Shown: piece after piece, positions 25,947-35,426 of the stretch
Numbering within the stretch: position 1 is the stretch's first letter
Layout: each line of letters opens with the position of its first letter
Assembly: GCF_001421355.1 (NCBI RefSeq)
Contig: NZ_LMKC01000006.1
Location: 124,001 to 188,000, forward strand
DNA: 64,000 nucleotides
Direction of reading: 5' to 3'
Source of the DNA: Sphingomonas sp. Leaf9
Lineage (GTDB): Bacteria; Pseudomonadota; Alphaproteobacteria; Sphingomonadales; Sphingomonadaceae
Translations under genes and position numbers: made by a program
Notes under the pieces: model-generated
The model's input: the letters and a program-made list of their open reading frames with translations, nothing else
Databases searched by the model: none
What the model was told of the DNA's origin: nothing

Positions 25947-27376
25947 TGTTGTTTCCCGGCTTGGGTATCGCCACCCAGCGCGCGGTACATCGCGGCGGCA
26001 GCGGTCAGTTGATCGCGACGGACGGTCAGCACCATCTGCCGCGCGGCATAGGCGGCGCGTTGCGCGTCGAGAAGTTCGAGCCGGCCTGTCTGACCAGCAC
26101 GATAGGCAAGGTTGGACAGCGACACGCGGCGCTCCGCTGCTGTCGCCACCGCGCGCTGCTCGGTCAGTTGCGTCGCATAGGTCGCCTGCGCGGCAAGGCC
26201 GTCGGCGACCTCTCGAAACCCGGTCTGGATCGCCTTTTCATAGGTTGCGACAGCGGCCGAGGTCCGCAGCCGGGCGAGATCGAGACTGCCGCGCAGCTCG
26301 CCACCGCGAAAGATCGGGACGCTGACCGCCGGCGCGTAGGACCAGGATCTGTTGACGCCGCGGAACAGCGTGTCGAGCGCGAGACTTGCGAACCCGAAGG
26401 CCGCCGTCAGCGACACGCGCGGAAAGAAGGCCGCGCGCGCCGCGCCGATATCGGCATTGGCGGCGCGCAGATCCTGCTCCGCCTGGCCGATGTCGGGGCG
26501 ACGCAGCAACAGGTCGGACGGCGCACCCGCTGCAAGAGCGGTGCGGATCGGCTGTTCGATCAACGGGACCGGCGCCGGCAGGTCGATCGGGAGGGGCGCG
26601 CCGACCGCAAGCACGAGTGCATTGATCCCTTGCGCGCGTTCGCGTTCGCGCTGGGCCAGATCGGCCTGCGCCTGGCGCACCAGCCCCTCGGCCTGCGCCA
26701 GATCGACGCCGCTCGCCTGCCCGGCATCGTGACGGCGACGGGTGATGTCGAGCGCGGTGCGCCAGTCGGCCAGCGTCGCCGCGGTCAGCGCAAGCTGCTC
26801 GTCGGCGAGCCGTTCGTTCCAATAGGCGTCGGCGACCGCGCCGATCACCGTCAGCCGCACCGCGCGGCGCGCCTCCACCGTCGCGAGCCAGCGGTGGAAC
26901 GCCGCCTCGTTCAGCGCACGCAGGCGACCGAACAGGTCGATCTCGAAGCTGGTCAGCGCGGCCTGCGCGGTGAATTGCCCGAAGGTATAGCCGCCGGGCG
27001 TGCTGCCCGTTCCCGCACCGGGTGTCAGGCCAACGCCGGCGCCCGCCACGCCGGCGGGCTGGCGCTGCCGCGTATAGCCGCCGTCGAGGTTGACCGCGGG
27101 TAGCGACTGTGTGTGCTGCACCCGCACCTGCGCGCGCGCCATCTCGGCGTTCAGCGCGGCGATACGCAGATCGCGGCTTTCGTCCAGCGATAGCGCGATC
27201 AGCCGTTGCAGCCGCGCATCGCCAAACATGCCCCGCCATTCCGGCAGCGCCTCGCCCCCATGCGCGGAGGGATAGGCATCTGCGACGGGGGGCGTCGGCA
27301 GCGCCAGCTTCGGCGTCATCGAACAGCCTGCGGTGGTCGCCATCATCACGGCGAGGATCAGCGAACGTATCGTCAT
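25943..27376 (-). CDS. RND efflux outer membrane lipoprotein (OprM/NodT family)
   Basis: A 477-residue outer membrane factor. The lipoprotein signal is short: MTIRSLILAVMMATTAGC, with Cys18 as the lipidation site. The repeated OEP structure shows LRIAALNAEMARAQVRVQHTQSLPAVNLDGGYTRQR in the first half and LRAANADIGAARAAFFPRVSLTAAFGF in the second, both typical of TolC-like channels. The ATG at 27376 overlaps the RND stop codon; a much longer frame upstream is a shadow of the RND gene. It should form the trimeric outer membrane duct for the pump encoded just upstream. Confidence 0.95.
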   Translation of the reverse strand: MTIRSLILAVMMATTAGCSMTPKLALPTPPVADAYPSAHGGEALPEWRGMFGDARLQRLIALSLDESRDLRIAALNAEMARAQVRVQHTQSLPAVNLDGGYTRQRQPAGVAGAGVGLTPGAGTGSTPGGYTFGQFTAQAALTSFEIDLFGRLRALNEAAFHRWLATVEARRAVRLTVIGAVADAYWNERLADEQLALTAATLADWRTALDITRRRHDAGQASGVDLAQAEGLVRQAQADLAQRERERAQGINALVLAVGAPLPIDLPAPVPLIEQPIRTALAAGAPSDLLLRRPDIGQAEQDLRAANADIGAARAAFFPRVSLTAAFGFASLALDTLFRGVNRSWSYAPAVSVPIFRGGELRGSLDLARLRTSAAVATYEKAIQTGFREVADGLAAQATYATQLTEQRAVATAAERRVSLSNLAYRAGQTGRLELLDAQRAAYAARQMVLTVRRDQLTAAAAMYRALGGDTQAGKQQ

Positions 27377-30300
27377 GCCGCCTTGCCCGCCCGCCGCGTG
27401 CGCCAGCGTTCGGCCATGCCCACCACGACCACGAAGAAGGTCGGCACGAACACCAGCGCCAACAGCGTGCCGGTGATCATCCCGCCGAACACGCCGGTGC
27501 CGATCGCGTGCTGCGTTTCCGCGCTTGCGCCGCCCGCCAGCATCAGCGGCATCACGCCGAGCGTGAAGGCAAGGCTGGTCATGACGATCGGGCGCAGCCG
27601 TACGCGCGCGGCGGCGATCGCTGCCTCGACCAGACTGCTGCCGGCCTCGCGATATTGCCTGGCGAACTCGACGATCAGGATCGCGTTCTTGGCGCTCAGC
27701 CCGATGATGGTGACGAGCCCGACCTTGAAGAACACGTCGTTCGACAGGTCGCGCAGCAGCACTGCCGCCACCGCGCCGATCAACCCGAGCGGGACGACCA
27801 GCAATACCGCCATCGGGATCGACCAGCTCTCGTAGAGCGCGGCCAGCACCAGGAACACGACCAGCATCGACAAGGCCAGCAGCATCGGTGCCTGCGCGCC
27901 TGCGTTGCGCTCCTGGAGCGACTGCCCGGTCCATTCGATCGCGAAACCGGTGGGCAGGTCTGCGGCAAGCCTCTCCATCTCGCGCATGGCATCGCCGCTG
28001 GACGTACCGGGAGCAGCGGTGCCGGTAATGCTGACGGAGGGATACCCGTTGTAGCTGGCGAGCTGGAGCGGGCTGTTGCTCCACACCGGCGTGACCAGTT
28101 CGGCGAGTGGCACCGTGCCGCCGGCTGCATTCCTGACCCGCAGACGCATCACGTCGTCGAGGTGCATGCGGTGCGCAGGCTCGGCCTGCACGATCACCTG
28201 CTGCAAGCGCCCTTGATTGGGGAAGTCGTTGACGTAGCTGCTGCCGAGCGCCGTGCCGATCATGTCACTGATCGCGGTGAACGACACACCGAGCGCACGC
28301 GCCTTTGCCCGGTCGATGTTGAGCCGCACGCTGGTACCGGCCGGCAGCCCCTCGGCGTAGACGCCGCTCAGCCTGGCGTTGCGGGCAGCATGCGCGATGA
28401 GCAGGTCGCGCGCGACGAACAACGCCTCGCGGCCCTTGCCCGCACGATCTTCCAGTCGCAGCGCGAAACCGGACGAGGTGCCCAGTTCGTCGATTGCCGG
28501 GGGCGTGACGCTCATCACCTGACCTTCGTGGATGGCACCCGCCATCGCTGTCTCTGCGGCCGCCACTTCCTTGGCGACGTTCGTGCCGCGCCGATCGCCC
28601 CAATCCTTCAGCATCGTGAAGACCATCGCCGCATTCGGCCCCGAGCCCGAAAAGCCGAAGCCGAGGATCGCTTCGGTCGTATCGATCCCCGGGCGGGTGG
28701 CGGCATGGCGCTCATAGGCCTGCACCGCGTCGAGCGTGCGGGTTGCGGTCGCGTCGGCGGGCAGCTGGAAACTGGTCATGAAATAGCCCTGATCCTCCTC
28801 CGGCATGAACGAGGACGGGAGAGTGGCGAAGGCGAGCCCGAGCATCCCGACAATCGCGATGAAGGCGAGCATCATCCGCCCGCTGGCCTTCAGCAGCCGC
28901 GCGATCCAGCCCTGATAGCGCTGCGTCAACCGGTCGAACCGATCGTCGAACCATGTGAAGAAGCGGTTCTTGCGCGGCGCGTCCTCCAGCGGCTTCAGCA
29001 ACGTCGCGCACAACGCCGGGGTGAGGGTCAGCGCCAGCAGCGCGGAAAACAGGATCGATACCGCCATCGCCATCGAAAACTGGCGATAGATCGTACCGAC
29101 CGATCCCGTCGCCATTGCCATCGGGATGAACACCGCCGACAGCACCAGCGTGATGCCGATGATCGCGGGCGTGATCTCTTCCATCGCCTTGCGCGTGGCG
29201 TCCCTCGGCGACAGCTGCTCCTCGTGCATCAATCGCTCGACATTCTCGACGACGACGATCGCATCGTCGACGATGATGCCGATCGCCAGCACCATGCCGA
29301 ACATCGTCAGCACATTGATCGAATAGCCGGTCGCCAGCATGACCGCGATCGTGCCGAGCAGCGCGATCGGCGCGACGATGGCGGGGATCAGCGTATAGCG
29401 GACCTTCTGCAGGAACAGGTACATGACGAGAAAGACCAGCACCATCGCTTCGGCCAGCGTGTGCAGCACCTTCTCGATCGAAATGCGCACGAACGGGGCG
29501 GTGTCGAACGGGGCGGTCCAGCTCATTCCCTGCGGCAGTGCGCGGGACAACTCGGTCATCCGTTCGCGTACGGCACTTGACGCAGCGACGGCGTTGGCGC
29601 CGGGCGTGAGCTGGATGCCGACCGACGCCGCGACCTTGCCGTTCTCGCGGGTGGCGTTGCCGAAGCTCTGACGGCCAAGCTCGATCCGGGCGACCTTGTC
29701 GAGGGTCACGCTCGATCCGTCGGTATCTGCTTTAAGGATGATGGCCGCGAAATCCTCAGGGGTCTTCAGCTGGCCATCGGCCGTCAGCGGCACCAGCACG
29801 CGCTGGCCCGCGGTCGTCGGTTCGGCGCCCAGCGCACCGGGTGCGATCTGGACGTTCTGCTCGGCAATCGCGGCGGTCACGTCGGTCGCGGTCAGCCCGA
29901 ACCCGGCGAGCTTTGCCGGGTCGATCCAGATCCGCATCGCGCGCTCGGCCGAGAAATTCTGGACGCGGCCGACACCGGGCACACGCTTCAGCTCATCGAC
30001 GATGTTGCGCGTCATGTAATCGGAAAGCTCGACCTCGTCCTGCCGTCCGTCCGACAGCAGGCTGACGATCATCAGAAAGCCCGATGCGGCGGATTCGACG
30101 GTCACGCCGGTCTGGCGCACCACCTGCGGCAGACGCGGCTCGATCGTCTTGAGCCGGTTCTGCACATCGACCTGCGCCAGCTCCGGGTCGGTGCCGGGGC
30201 GGAAGGTCGCCGTGATCGTCGCGGACCCCGACGTGTCGGCCGAGCTTTCGAAATACAGCAGGTTCTTCACGCTCGAAAGCTCGCGCTGAACCAGCGAGAC

Positions 30301-30483
30301 GACGCTGTCGTTCAGCGTCTGCGGCGTTGCACCGGGGTAGCTGGCATAGATGCTGACGGTCGGCGGCGCGACATTGGGAAAGCGGGCAACCGGCATCTGC
30401 GGAATGGCGATGACGCCCATCAGCACGATCGCGATCGCGATGACCCAGGCGAACACCGGGCGGTCGATGAAGAAGCGGGGCAT
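27373..30483 (-). CDS. RND multidrug efflux transporter, inner membrane pump (HAE1/AcrB type)
   Basis: A 1036-residue RND pump, the standard length for the hydrophobe/amphiphile family. It begins MPRFFIDRPVFAWVIAIAIVLMGVIAI, shows the porter-domain TFRPGTDPELAQVDVQNRL, and carries the proton-relay motif GIIVDDAIVVVENVERLMHEE in helix 4 (two Asp). It ends in the typical second-half helices (GLSAKNAILIVEFARQ; GASAETQHAIGTGVFGGMI). Twelve membrane helices and two large periplasmic loops are apparent. It lies three bases after the fusion-protein gene and overlaps the outer membrane factor gene, a complete tripartite pump. Confidence 0.97.
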   Translation of the reverse strand: MPRFFIDRPVFAWVIAIAIVLMGVIAIPQMPVARFPNVAPPTVSIYASYPGATPQTLNDSVVSLVQRELSSVKNLLYFESSADTSGSATITATFRPGTDPELAQVDVQNRLKTIEPRLPQVVRQTGVTVESAASGFLMIVSLLSDGRQDEVELSDYMTRNIVDELKRVPGVGRVQNFSAERAMRIWIDPAKLAGFGLTATDVTAAIAEQNVQIAPGALGAEPTTAGQRVLVPLTADGQLKTPEDFAAIILKADTDGSSVTLDKVARIELGRQSFGNATRENGKVAASVGIQLTPGANAVAASSAVRERMTELSRALPQGMSWTAPFDTAPFVRISIEKVLHTLAEAMVLVFLVMYLFLQKVRYTLIPAIVAPIALLGTIAVMLATGYSINVLTMFGMVLAIGIIVDDAIVVVENVERLMHEEQLSPRDATRKAMEEITPAIIGITLVLSAVFIPMAMATGSVGTIYRQFSMAMAVSILFSALLALTLTPALCATLLKPLEDAPRKNRFFTWFDDRFDRLTQRYQGWIARLLKASGRMMLAFIAIVGMLGLAFATLPSSFMPEEDQGYFMTSFQLPADATATRTLDAVQAYERHAATRPGIDTTEAILGFGFSGSGPNAAMVFTMLKDWGDRRGTNVAKEVAAAETAMAGAIHEGQVMSVTPPAIDELGTSSGFALRLEDRAGKGREALFVARDLLIAHAARNARLSGVYAEGLPAGTSVRLNIDRAKARALGVSFTAISDMIGTALGSSYVNDFPNQGRLQQVIVQAEPAHRMHLDDVMRLRVRNAAGGTVPLAELVTPVWSNSPLQLASYNGYPSVSITGTAAPGTSSGDAMREMERLAADLPTGFAIEWTGQSLQERNAGAQAPMLLALSMLVVFLVLAALYESWSIPMAVLLVVPLGLIGAVAAVLLRDLSNDVFFKVGLVTIIGLSAKNAILIVEFARQYREAGSSLVEAAIAAARVRLRPIVMTSLAFTLGVMPLMLAGGASAETQHAIGTGVFGGMITGTLLALVFVPTFFVVVVGMAERWRTRRAGKAA

Positions 30484-30486
30484 CGT

Positions 30487-31629
30487 TCAGCCCCCCGTCC
30501 GGTCGCGCCACGGCCGTTGCCTGACCGGGGTGTCGGGGCGAATGCGGTCCTGCCCCTCGACGATTACCACGTCACCCGCCTTCAGCCCGGTACTGACGAC
30601 GTAACGCCCGTCCGTCAGCGCACCCAGGGTCACCGGGCGAACGTGCACCCGGTCCTGCCCGTCGACGACACTGACCTGCGCCTGTCCGTTGCCGGCCCGC
30701 GTCACGGCCTGTTGCGGCACCAGCAGCGCGGCGGGCAGCGCGGCACGGGGCAGCCGCGCCCGGACGAACATGCCGGGCAGCAGCCGCTCGCCCGGATTGG
30801 GCACCTCGACGCGGACGAGCGCATCGCCGGTGTTCGGATCGACCGCGATGCCGGAAAACAGGATGCGTCCCCGCAACGGCGGCTGACCGGCCGCGGCGAC
30901 GATCTCGGCGGTGCTCGCGCCGGCGCCCTGCTCGCGCAGCTCCGCATATCGCCCGGCGGGCTGACGCACGTCGACATAAACCCGGTCGATCTGGTGGATC
31001 GTCGCCAGGGGGTTCGTATCGGCCGCGGCGACCAGCGCCCCCTCCGTCACATTGGTCGCCCCGATGCGCCCGGTGATCGGTGCGGTGATGCGGGAGAAGC
31101 CGACATCGATCTGGCGACGCCGCAGCGTGGCGCGTGCTTCCGCCAGTTCCGCCGACGCCTGCTCGCGCGCCGCGACCGCATCATCATAGGTCTGGCGGCT
31201 GATCGCGTCCGCCTGCACCAGCGGCTTCAGGCGATCGGCCTGCGTCCGGGTGCGCGCATAGGCGGCGGCGGCCCTGGCGACCGTCGCGCGCGCGGTGTCG
31301 GCATCGGCGCGGAACGGCGCGGGGCTGATCTGGAACAGCACCTGCCCGGCGTGGACGGTCGCGCCCTGCTCGAACAGGCGGCGTTGCACGATCCCGCCGA
31401 CCTGCGGCCTGATCTCCGCCGTACGGAACGCGACGACGCGGCCCGGCAATTCATCCACAGCCGTCACCGCCCGTGGTGCCATCCGGATCGTCAGCACCTC
31501 GATCTCGCTGGTCGTCTCCGCAGGCGCTTGCGCGGAGCAGCCACCCAGCATGACGGCCAGCATGATGGCCATCAGAGAGCCGATGCAGGCGGTCGTCGGA
31601 CGGTGGCTGTTCTTCATGGCGTCGCTCAT
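30487..31629 (-). CDS. RND efflux periplasmic adaptor (membrane fusion protein)
   Basis: A 380-residue adaptor of the AcrA/AdeA type. The lipoprotein signal is IMLAVMLGGCSAQ. The barrel-sandwich hybrid and hairpin contain ELPGRVVAFRTAEIRPQVGGIVQRRLFEQGATVHAGQVLFQI, followed by a long coiled coil (ADTARATVARAAAAYARTRTQADRLKPLVQADAISRQTYDDAVAA) and the lipoyl-return IDVGFSRITAPITGRIG. The first ATG is used; an ATG four codons later is equally possible. First gene of the efflux operon, divergent from the two-component system 112 bases away, which probably activates it. Confidence 0.95.
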   Translation of the reverse strand: MSDAMKNSHRPTTACIGSLMAIMLAVMLGGCSAQAPAETTSEIEVLTIRMAPRAVTAVDELPGRVVAFRTAEIRPQVGGIVQRRLFEQGATVHAGQVLFQISPAPFRADADTARATVARAAAAYARTRTQADRLKPLVQADAISRQTYDDAVAAREQASAELAEARATLRRRQIDVGFSRITAPITGRIGATNVTEGALVAAADTNPLATIHQIDRVYVDVRQPAGRYAELREQGAGASTAEIVAAAGQPPLRGRILFSGIAVDPNTGDALVRVEVPNPGERLLPGMFVRARLPRAALPAALLVPQQAVTRAGNGQAQVSVVDGQDRVHVRPVTLGALTDGRYVVSTGLKAGDVVIVEGQDRIRPDTPVRQRPWRDRTGG

Positions 31630-31741
31630 CGGCGCGCTTGGTTGCCGTCACGTCGAGATTGTGTGGAGACTATATGGAGGCGTGCTGGCGGCCGTGCGGA
31701 AAGTCGGGTTAGGATGACGTCATGCCGAAGCCTGCCATCCC

Positions 31742-32419
31742 ATGAGCCCGCTTGCCCTGATTGCGGAGGACGACCGCGACATCGCCGATATCGTCCGTGC
31801 CTATCTCGAGCGCGAGGGGTTCCGTACGGTGCAGGCGAACGATGGACGCACCGCGCTCGACCTGCACTCGGCGCTCAAGCCGGACATCCTGCTCCTCGAC
31901 ATTTCGATGCCGTTGATGGACGGATGGGAGGTACTGGCGGAGGTCCGACGCCGCGGTAACACGCCGGTCGTGATCGCGACTGCGCTCGATCAGGATATCG
32001 ACAAGCTGCAGGCGCTTCGCGTCGGCGCGGACGATTATGTGGTAAAGCCGTTCAATCCGGTTGAGGTGGTGGCTCGGGTCAAGGCGGTGCTGCGGCGCAC
32101 GGGCGGAGATAATGGCAGCGGCGTGCTGCGGGTCGGCCCGGTCGAGATCGAAACCGGCGCGCATATGGTCCGCACCGCGGCAGGCGAGGTCGCGTTGACG
32201 CTGACCGAATTTCGACTGCTCACGCACATGGCGCGCGTACCTACCCGTGTGTTCAGTCGCAGCGAACTGCTCGATGCCTGTCTGCCGGGCTCCGACGCGC
32301 TCGATCGCACCGTCGACAGCCATGTCAGCAAACTGCGCCGCAAGCTGGAGCAGGCAGGCGCCCCGGATATGCCGGAGGGTGTTCGCGGCGTGGGCTATCG
32401 CTTGTGGTCGCGCGGATGA
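31742..32419 (+). CDS. OmpR-family response regulator (BaeR/AdeR-like)
   Basis: A 225-residue regulator. Receiver: acidic pair AEDD at about 9-11, phospho-acceptor Asp53 in LLLDISMPLMDGWE, Thr/Ala switch in IATALDQDIDKLQALRVGADDYVVKPFNPVEVVARV, with the conserved Lys. The C-terminal winged helix shows ALTLTEFRLLTHMARVPTRVFSRSELLDACLPGSDALDRTVDSHVSKLRRKL. The wording of the DQDIDK and DYVVKPFNP stretch is close to Acinetobacter AdeR, which controls the AdeABC RND pump from the same divergent arrangement. Overlaps the sensor kinase by ATGA. Confidence 0.94.
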   Translation: MSPLALIAEDDRDIADIVRAYLEREGFRTVQANDGRTALDLHSALKPDILLLDISMPLMDGWEVLAEVRRRGNTPVVIATALDQDIDKLQALRVGADDYVVKPFNPVEVVARVKAVLRRTGGDNGSGVLRVGPVEIETGAHMVRTAAGEVALTLTEFRLLTHMARVPTRVFSRSELLDACLPGSDALDRTVDSHVSKLRRKLEQAGAPDMPEGVRGVGYRLWSRG

Positions 32420-33474
32420 GCCGGCAGATCAGTCTTACCCGGCAATTATCGATTGCGATGGCGGGGCTGGCCTTCGTCGCCGTCGTGGTCAGCACCGTCG
32501 TCTTTTACATCGTCTATGCCGTGCTTGAGCAGTGGCGGTTCCTGCCCCCCATGCCCTCCAGCGCAGCTGACACCACCGGGCTCGATCTTGGCATCACGCT
32601 CGCTGCCGCCGGGATCGGGATTGTTCTCGCCCTGGTCATCGCGATCCGGCTTGCGCGCAGGATCGTTCGACCGTTGGGCGCAGTGGGGGATGCGGCGCGT
32701 CGGATCGCGTCCGGTGACCTTGCCACAAGGATCGATGCCGTTCCCGGCTCGCATGGCGAAGCCGCAACGCTGATCGCCGACTTCAACGCAATGGCGGGTC
32801 GTTTGCAACGCATGTCCGACGATGTGAAGGTCTGGAACGCGCAGATCGCGCATGAGCTGCGCACGCCGCTGACCGTCCTGCGCGGCCGGCTCCAGGGGGC
32901 CCGGGATGGCGTGTTCGCCCTTGATGATGCGCTGATCACCGGGCTGATGAAGCAGGTGGACGGCTTGACCCGACTGGTCGAGGACCTTCGCAGTGTGAGC
33001 CTAGCCGATAGCGGGCGGCTCGAAATGGTCATGGCGGACATCGATCTGGCCGCCGAACTGACCGAGTTGCAGCCCCTCCTGCTGTCGATGCTCGCACCCG
33101 ACGGATTTGATCTGCAACTGGCCCTCGAGCCTGGTGTGGTACGGGCGGATGCCGCTCGCATCCGACAGGCCGTCTTTGCCCTGGTCGACAATGCGCGTCG
33201 CCATGCCGATCCGTGCACCGTGCGGATCGCGATCGGGTTCGCGACAGAGGCGGCAACGATCTCCGTAGCCGACAAAGGGCCCGGCCTGCCGCCGGGCTTT
33301 GCCGGCGATGCCTTTCGCCAGTTCACCCGTGGCACCCGTCAACGCGGGGGATCTGGGCTCGGACTGGCGGTGGTGCGTGGCATTGCGCAGGCGCATGGGG
33401 GTGACGTGGTCTACCGACAGTCGCCCGACGATTTCGCCTTTTGCATCAGCCTGCCCCGGAGCAGGCCAAGGTAG
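32416..33474 (+). CDS. Sensor histidine kinase (BaeS/AdeS-like)
   Basis: A 352-residue inner-membrane kinase. Two membrane helices (about 11-35 and 58-80) enclose a very short periplasmic loop of some 20 residues. A HAMP linker follows (RRIVRPLGAVGDAARRIASGDLATRI). The H-box is NAQIAHELRTPL with His146. The ATPase domain shows RQAVFALVDNARRHADPC (N-box), ADKGPGLPPG (G1) and GGSGLGLAVVRGIAQAHGG (G2). The short loop suggests sensing within the membrane, for example of amphiphilic drugs. Partner of the preceding response regulator. Confidence 0.94.
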   Translation: MSRQISLTRQLSIAMAGLAFVAVVVSTVVFYIVYAVLEQWRFLPPMPSSAADTTGLDLGITLAAAGIGIVLALVIAIRLARRIVRPLGAVGDAARRIASGDLATRIDAVPGSHGEAATLIADFNAMAGRLQRMSDDVKVWNAQIAHELRTPLTVLRGRLQGARDGVFALDDALITGLMKQVDGLTRLVEDLRSVSLADSGRLEMVMADIDLAAELTELQPLLLSMLAPDGFDLQLALEPGVVRADAARIRQAVFALVDNARRHADPCTVRIAIGFATEAATISVADKGPGLPPGFAGDAFRQFTRGTRQRGGSGLGLAVVRGIAQAHGGDVVYRQSPDDFAFCISLPRSRPR

Positions 33475-33545
33475 CGATGAATTGGCATCGGCCGAAGCTG
33501 AACGGGTGTGATGCAGCGGTCAGCGCCCCCCGCCAACCTGCCACG

Positions 33546-33938
33546 TCAAGCCGCGACAAGTTCGATGTTGGGGTGATCGCCGATGATCTCGAGGACGATA
33601 TCGAAATAGGTTTGCCCAGTGCCTCGCTCGAGGGCATCCAGCTGGCCGGCGATCCTGTCGACGTTGAACGTGTCGGGCCGTTTGAGCTTTTCCGCCAGGA
33701 ACGTGCGCGTCGCGGCAAGGCCGAGCGCCGATCTGCTGACGTCCATGTCCCGCCAGATCAGTTTGACCGGCTCACGCCCGTCGATCGCGCCATACCCCCC
33801 GTACAGCAGGTCGTTCAACGCATCGAGGCTTTCGCCGAGCGACCAGCTTTCGTCCGCCATGAAGACGCGATTGATTTCGGCATAGAATGTCGGAATGTCG
33901 ACGATGGCGCGACCGAGGATCTCCAATGTCCTGATCAC
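33546..33938 (-). CDS. Barstar-family protein
   Basis: A 130-residue acidic protein with the barstar (ribonuclease inhibitor) pattern: TLEILGRAIVDIPTFYAEINRVFM at the start, the signature DESWSLGESLDALNDLLYGGYGA in the middle, and VKLIWRDMD strand. Barstar blocks the active site of barnase-type RNases using an acidic helix; the WSLGESLDALNDLL helix corresponds to it. No barnase-like ribonuclease gene is adjacent, so this is an orphan immunity-type protein or a domesticated inhibitor. It lies seven bases downstream of the DUF4232 gene and is probably co-transcribed with it. Confidence 0.85.
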   Translation of the reverse strand: MIRTLEILGRAIVDIPTFYAEINRVFMADESWSLGESLDALNDLLYGGYGAIDGREPVKLIWRDMDVSRSALGLAATRTFLAEKLKRPDTFNVDRIAGQLDALERGTGQTYFDIVLEIIGDHPNIELVAA

Positions 33939-33944
33939 GCCGGG

Positions 33945-34436
33945 TCAGCCCGCCGCCATGCCCTCGACCGCGCGAAGCGGAGTCTGCTCGAAGGTGGCGG
34001 GCTGTCCGACGGCCCCGAAAACCTCTGCCGTCAGCGGCGAAGAGATCGCGCCGGCGCCGATGGTCAGCGTGATCCGGGCAACGTGCACGCTTCGACTGCG
34101 AGGAAAGACGGGTCCGGCAACCCAGCGGATCTCGGCCACTGCGCGATGGCCGGCTGCAAGCCGCAGCGGCACCATTGCCGGACCTGGGTGCATCCCGCGC
34201 GGTGCCTGGCGAACCACCGGAAGAATGCGATTTCGCGCATCGCGCATCTGTATCCGGGGCAGGGTGGCCAGCAGGCAATCCTGACCCATGTTGCGAACCG
34301 ACAACCCGGTTCCCGCGTGCGACATGCCATTGAAATCCCCGTCGCCGGCGTCGAGCGACAGGCGAAGCTGACCTGCCTGGCAGGGCGGCGGTAGCGGGGA
34401 CGACGCGGTGAGCAGCAGGGTAGCGAGGATCGGCAT
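33945..34436 (-). CDS. Probable secreted DUF4232-like protein
   Basis: A 163-residue protein with a short N-terminal hydrophobic segment (ILATLLLTASSPLPPPCQA) that can act as a signal peptide. The body shows the beta-rich DUF4232 pattern: LRLSLDAGDGDFNGMSHAGTGLSVRNMGQDCLLATLPRIQMRDA, then a GPAMVPLRLAAGHRAVAEIRWV strand pair. It has two cysteines that could form a disulphide. The family is exported and of unknown function. It sits upstream of the barstar-like gene. Assignment is by general pattern, so moderate confidence. Confidence 0.68.
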   Translation of the reverse strand: MPILATLLLTASSPLPPPCQAGQLRLSLDAGDGDFNGMSHAGTGLSVRNMGQDCLLATLPRIQMRDARNRILPVVRQAPRGMHPGPAMVPLRLAAGHRAVAEIRWVAGPVFPRSRSVHVARITLTIGAGAISSPLTAEVFGAVGQPATFEQTPLRAVEGMAAG

Positions 34437-34511
34437 GTCTCGTCTCTAAAGATATGGCCGGGCGTTACGAACGGCGCCGGAACGGCGGTGTCGGTGATGC
34501 CCGGCCTTATG

Positions 34512-35216
34512 TCAGTAGCGGCAATAGCCCTCATCACGGGACACCATGAGGCAATCCGACTTGCCGGCGAGGGCGCTGCGATTGATCGCATTGCCCTTGC
34601 TCGGACGGAGGGTCTCGGTGACGCCGTTGCGCCGGAAGCTCAGGCCCGCGGGCGTGACCTTGCCGATGAATTTGCCGCGCATATTCGCGTCGAGCCCCCA
34701 CTGATTGTCGATCACGAAGCCGCTGTCCTGGTGAGTGATCTTCAGATACGTGCCTTCGCCGCCCCGCCAGCGGCCGACGAATGCGGCAGGGGGCAGCAGG
34801 CGCGCCGGCGTGCTCGCCTGCGGCAGCCTTGCCCCAAGCGTCGTCGCCCGTGCCTTGGTTGCCTTGATCCAGCATTGCGCGATGGCAAGCGATGCCATCG
34901 ATCCGCCGCTATTGCCGCGGGCCAGGCAGTCACGATCCCGTGACGTCAACCAGGCGCGCTGCTCGGCCAGCAGCTTCTGTTGCGCCGCCGGTTGCAGTCG
35001 GCCACGCAGGGACGCGTAGCGAGCGGTCATCTGCGCATCGGCAACGCGCAGGTCGTGTGCCGCACAGCGCTGCATATCCAACGTCGACATGCACCGCGCG
35101 GGCGGGGGATCACGAAACGCCGGATTGTTCATGAAGGCGCCAGCGGTCTGCGCGCTCGCCGGCACGGCACAGACGGCACCGGCGACGACTGCAGAAAAGC
35201 ACAGTATCAGCTTCAT
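34512..35216 (-). CDS. LprI-like (DUF1311) secreted protein
   Basis: A 234-residue exported protein. The signal peptide is MKLILCFSAVVAGAVCAVPASAQ, with a clear AxA cleavage site. It is followed by the DUF1311/LprI region CMSTLDMQRCAAHDLRVADAQMTARYASLRGRLQ...LLAEQRAWLTSRDRDCLARG, rich in paired cysteines. LprI of Mycobacterium inhibits lysozyme; the C-terminal half here (FVGRWRGGEGTYLKITHQDSGFVIDN) is an additional beta-rich domain not found in short family members. The chosen ATG (35216) has GAGGA seven bases upstream; the longer open frame before it is not coding. Confidence 0.87.
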   Translation of the reverse strand: MKLILCFSAVVAGAVCAVPASAQTAGAFMNNPAFRDPPPARCMSTLDMQRCAAHDLRVADAQMTARYASLRGRLQPAAQQKLLAEQRAWLTSRDRDCLARGNSGGSMASLAIAQCWIKATKARATTLGARLPQASTPARLLPPAAFVGRWRGGEGTYLKITHQDSGFVIDNQWGLDANMRGKFIGKVTPAGLSFRRNGVTETLRPSKGNAINRSALAGKSDCLMVSRDEGYCRY

Positions 35217-35426
35217 GTTCTTGTCCTCTTTGATCCGGCCTGCGCTGGATGTGACGTGCCGAATGTGAATGTGCGATGACAGGCACAGACAAGCAGCAAC
35301 GCCCCTCGACGTGGCTGGCTCCGAAACGGACGGGAATCGTAGCCTTTGCCGCACAGCGCAGGCCCCGCGTCACCTGTTCGAGTTCCCCGAAGCAGGGTAT
35401 GGGGCATTGGAACGCAGGGAAAACAG

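Noticed and set aside
27109..29580. 823-codon open frame on the plus strand opposite the RND pump
   Set aside because: Pure antisense shadow of the 1036-residue pump; low-complexity His/Arg/Gln-rich translation and no ribosome site.
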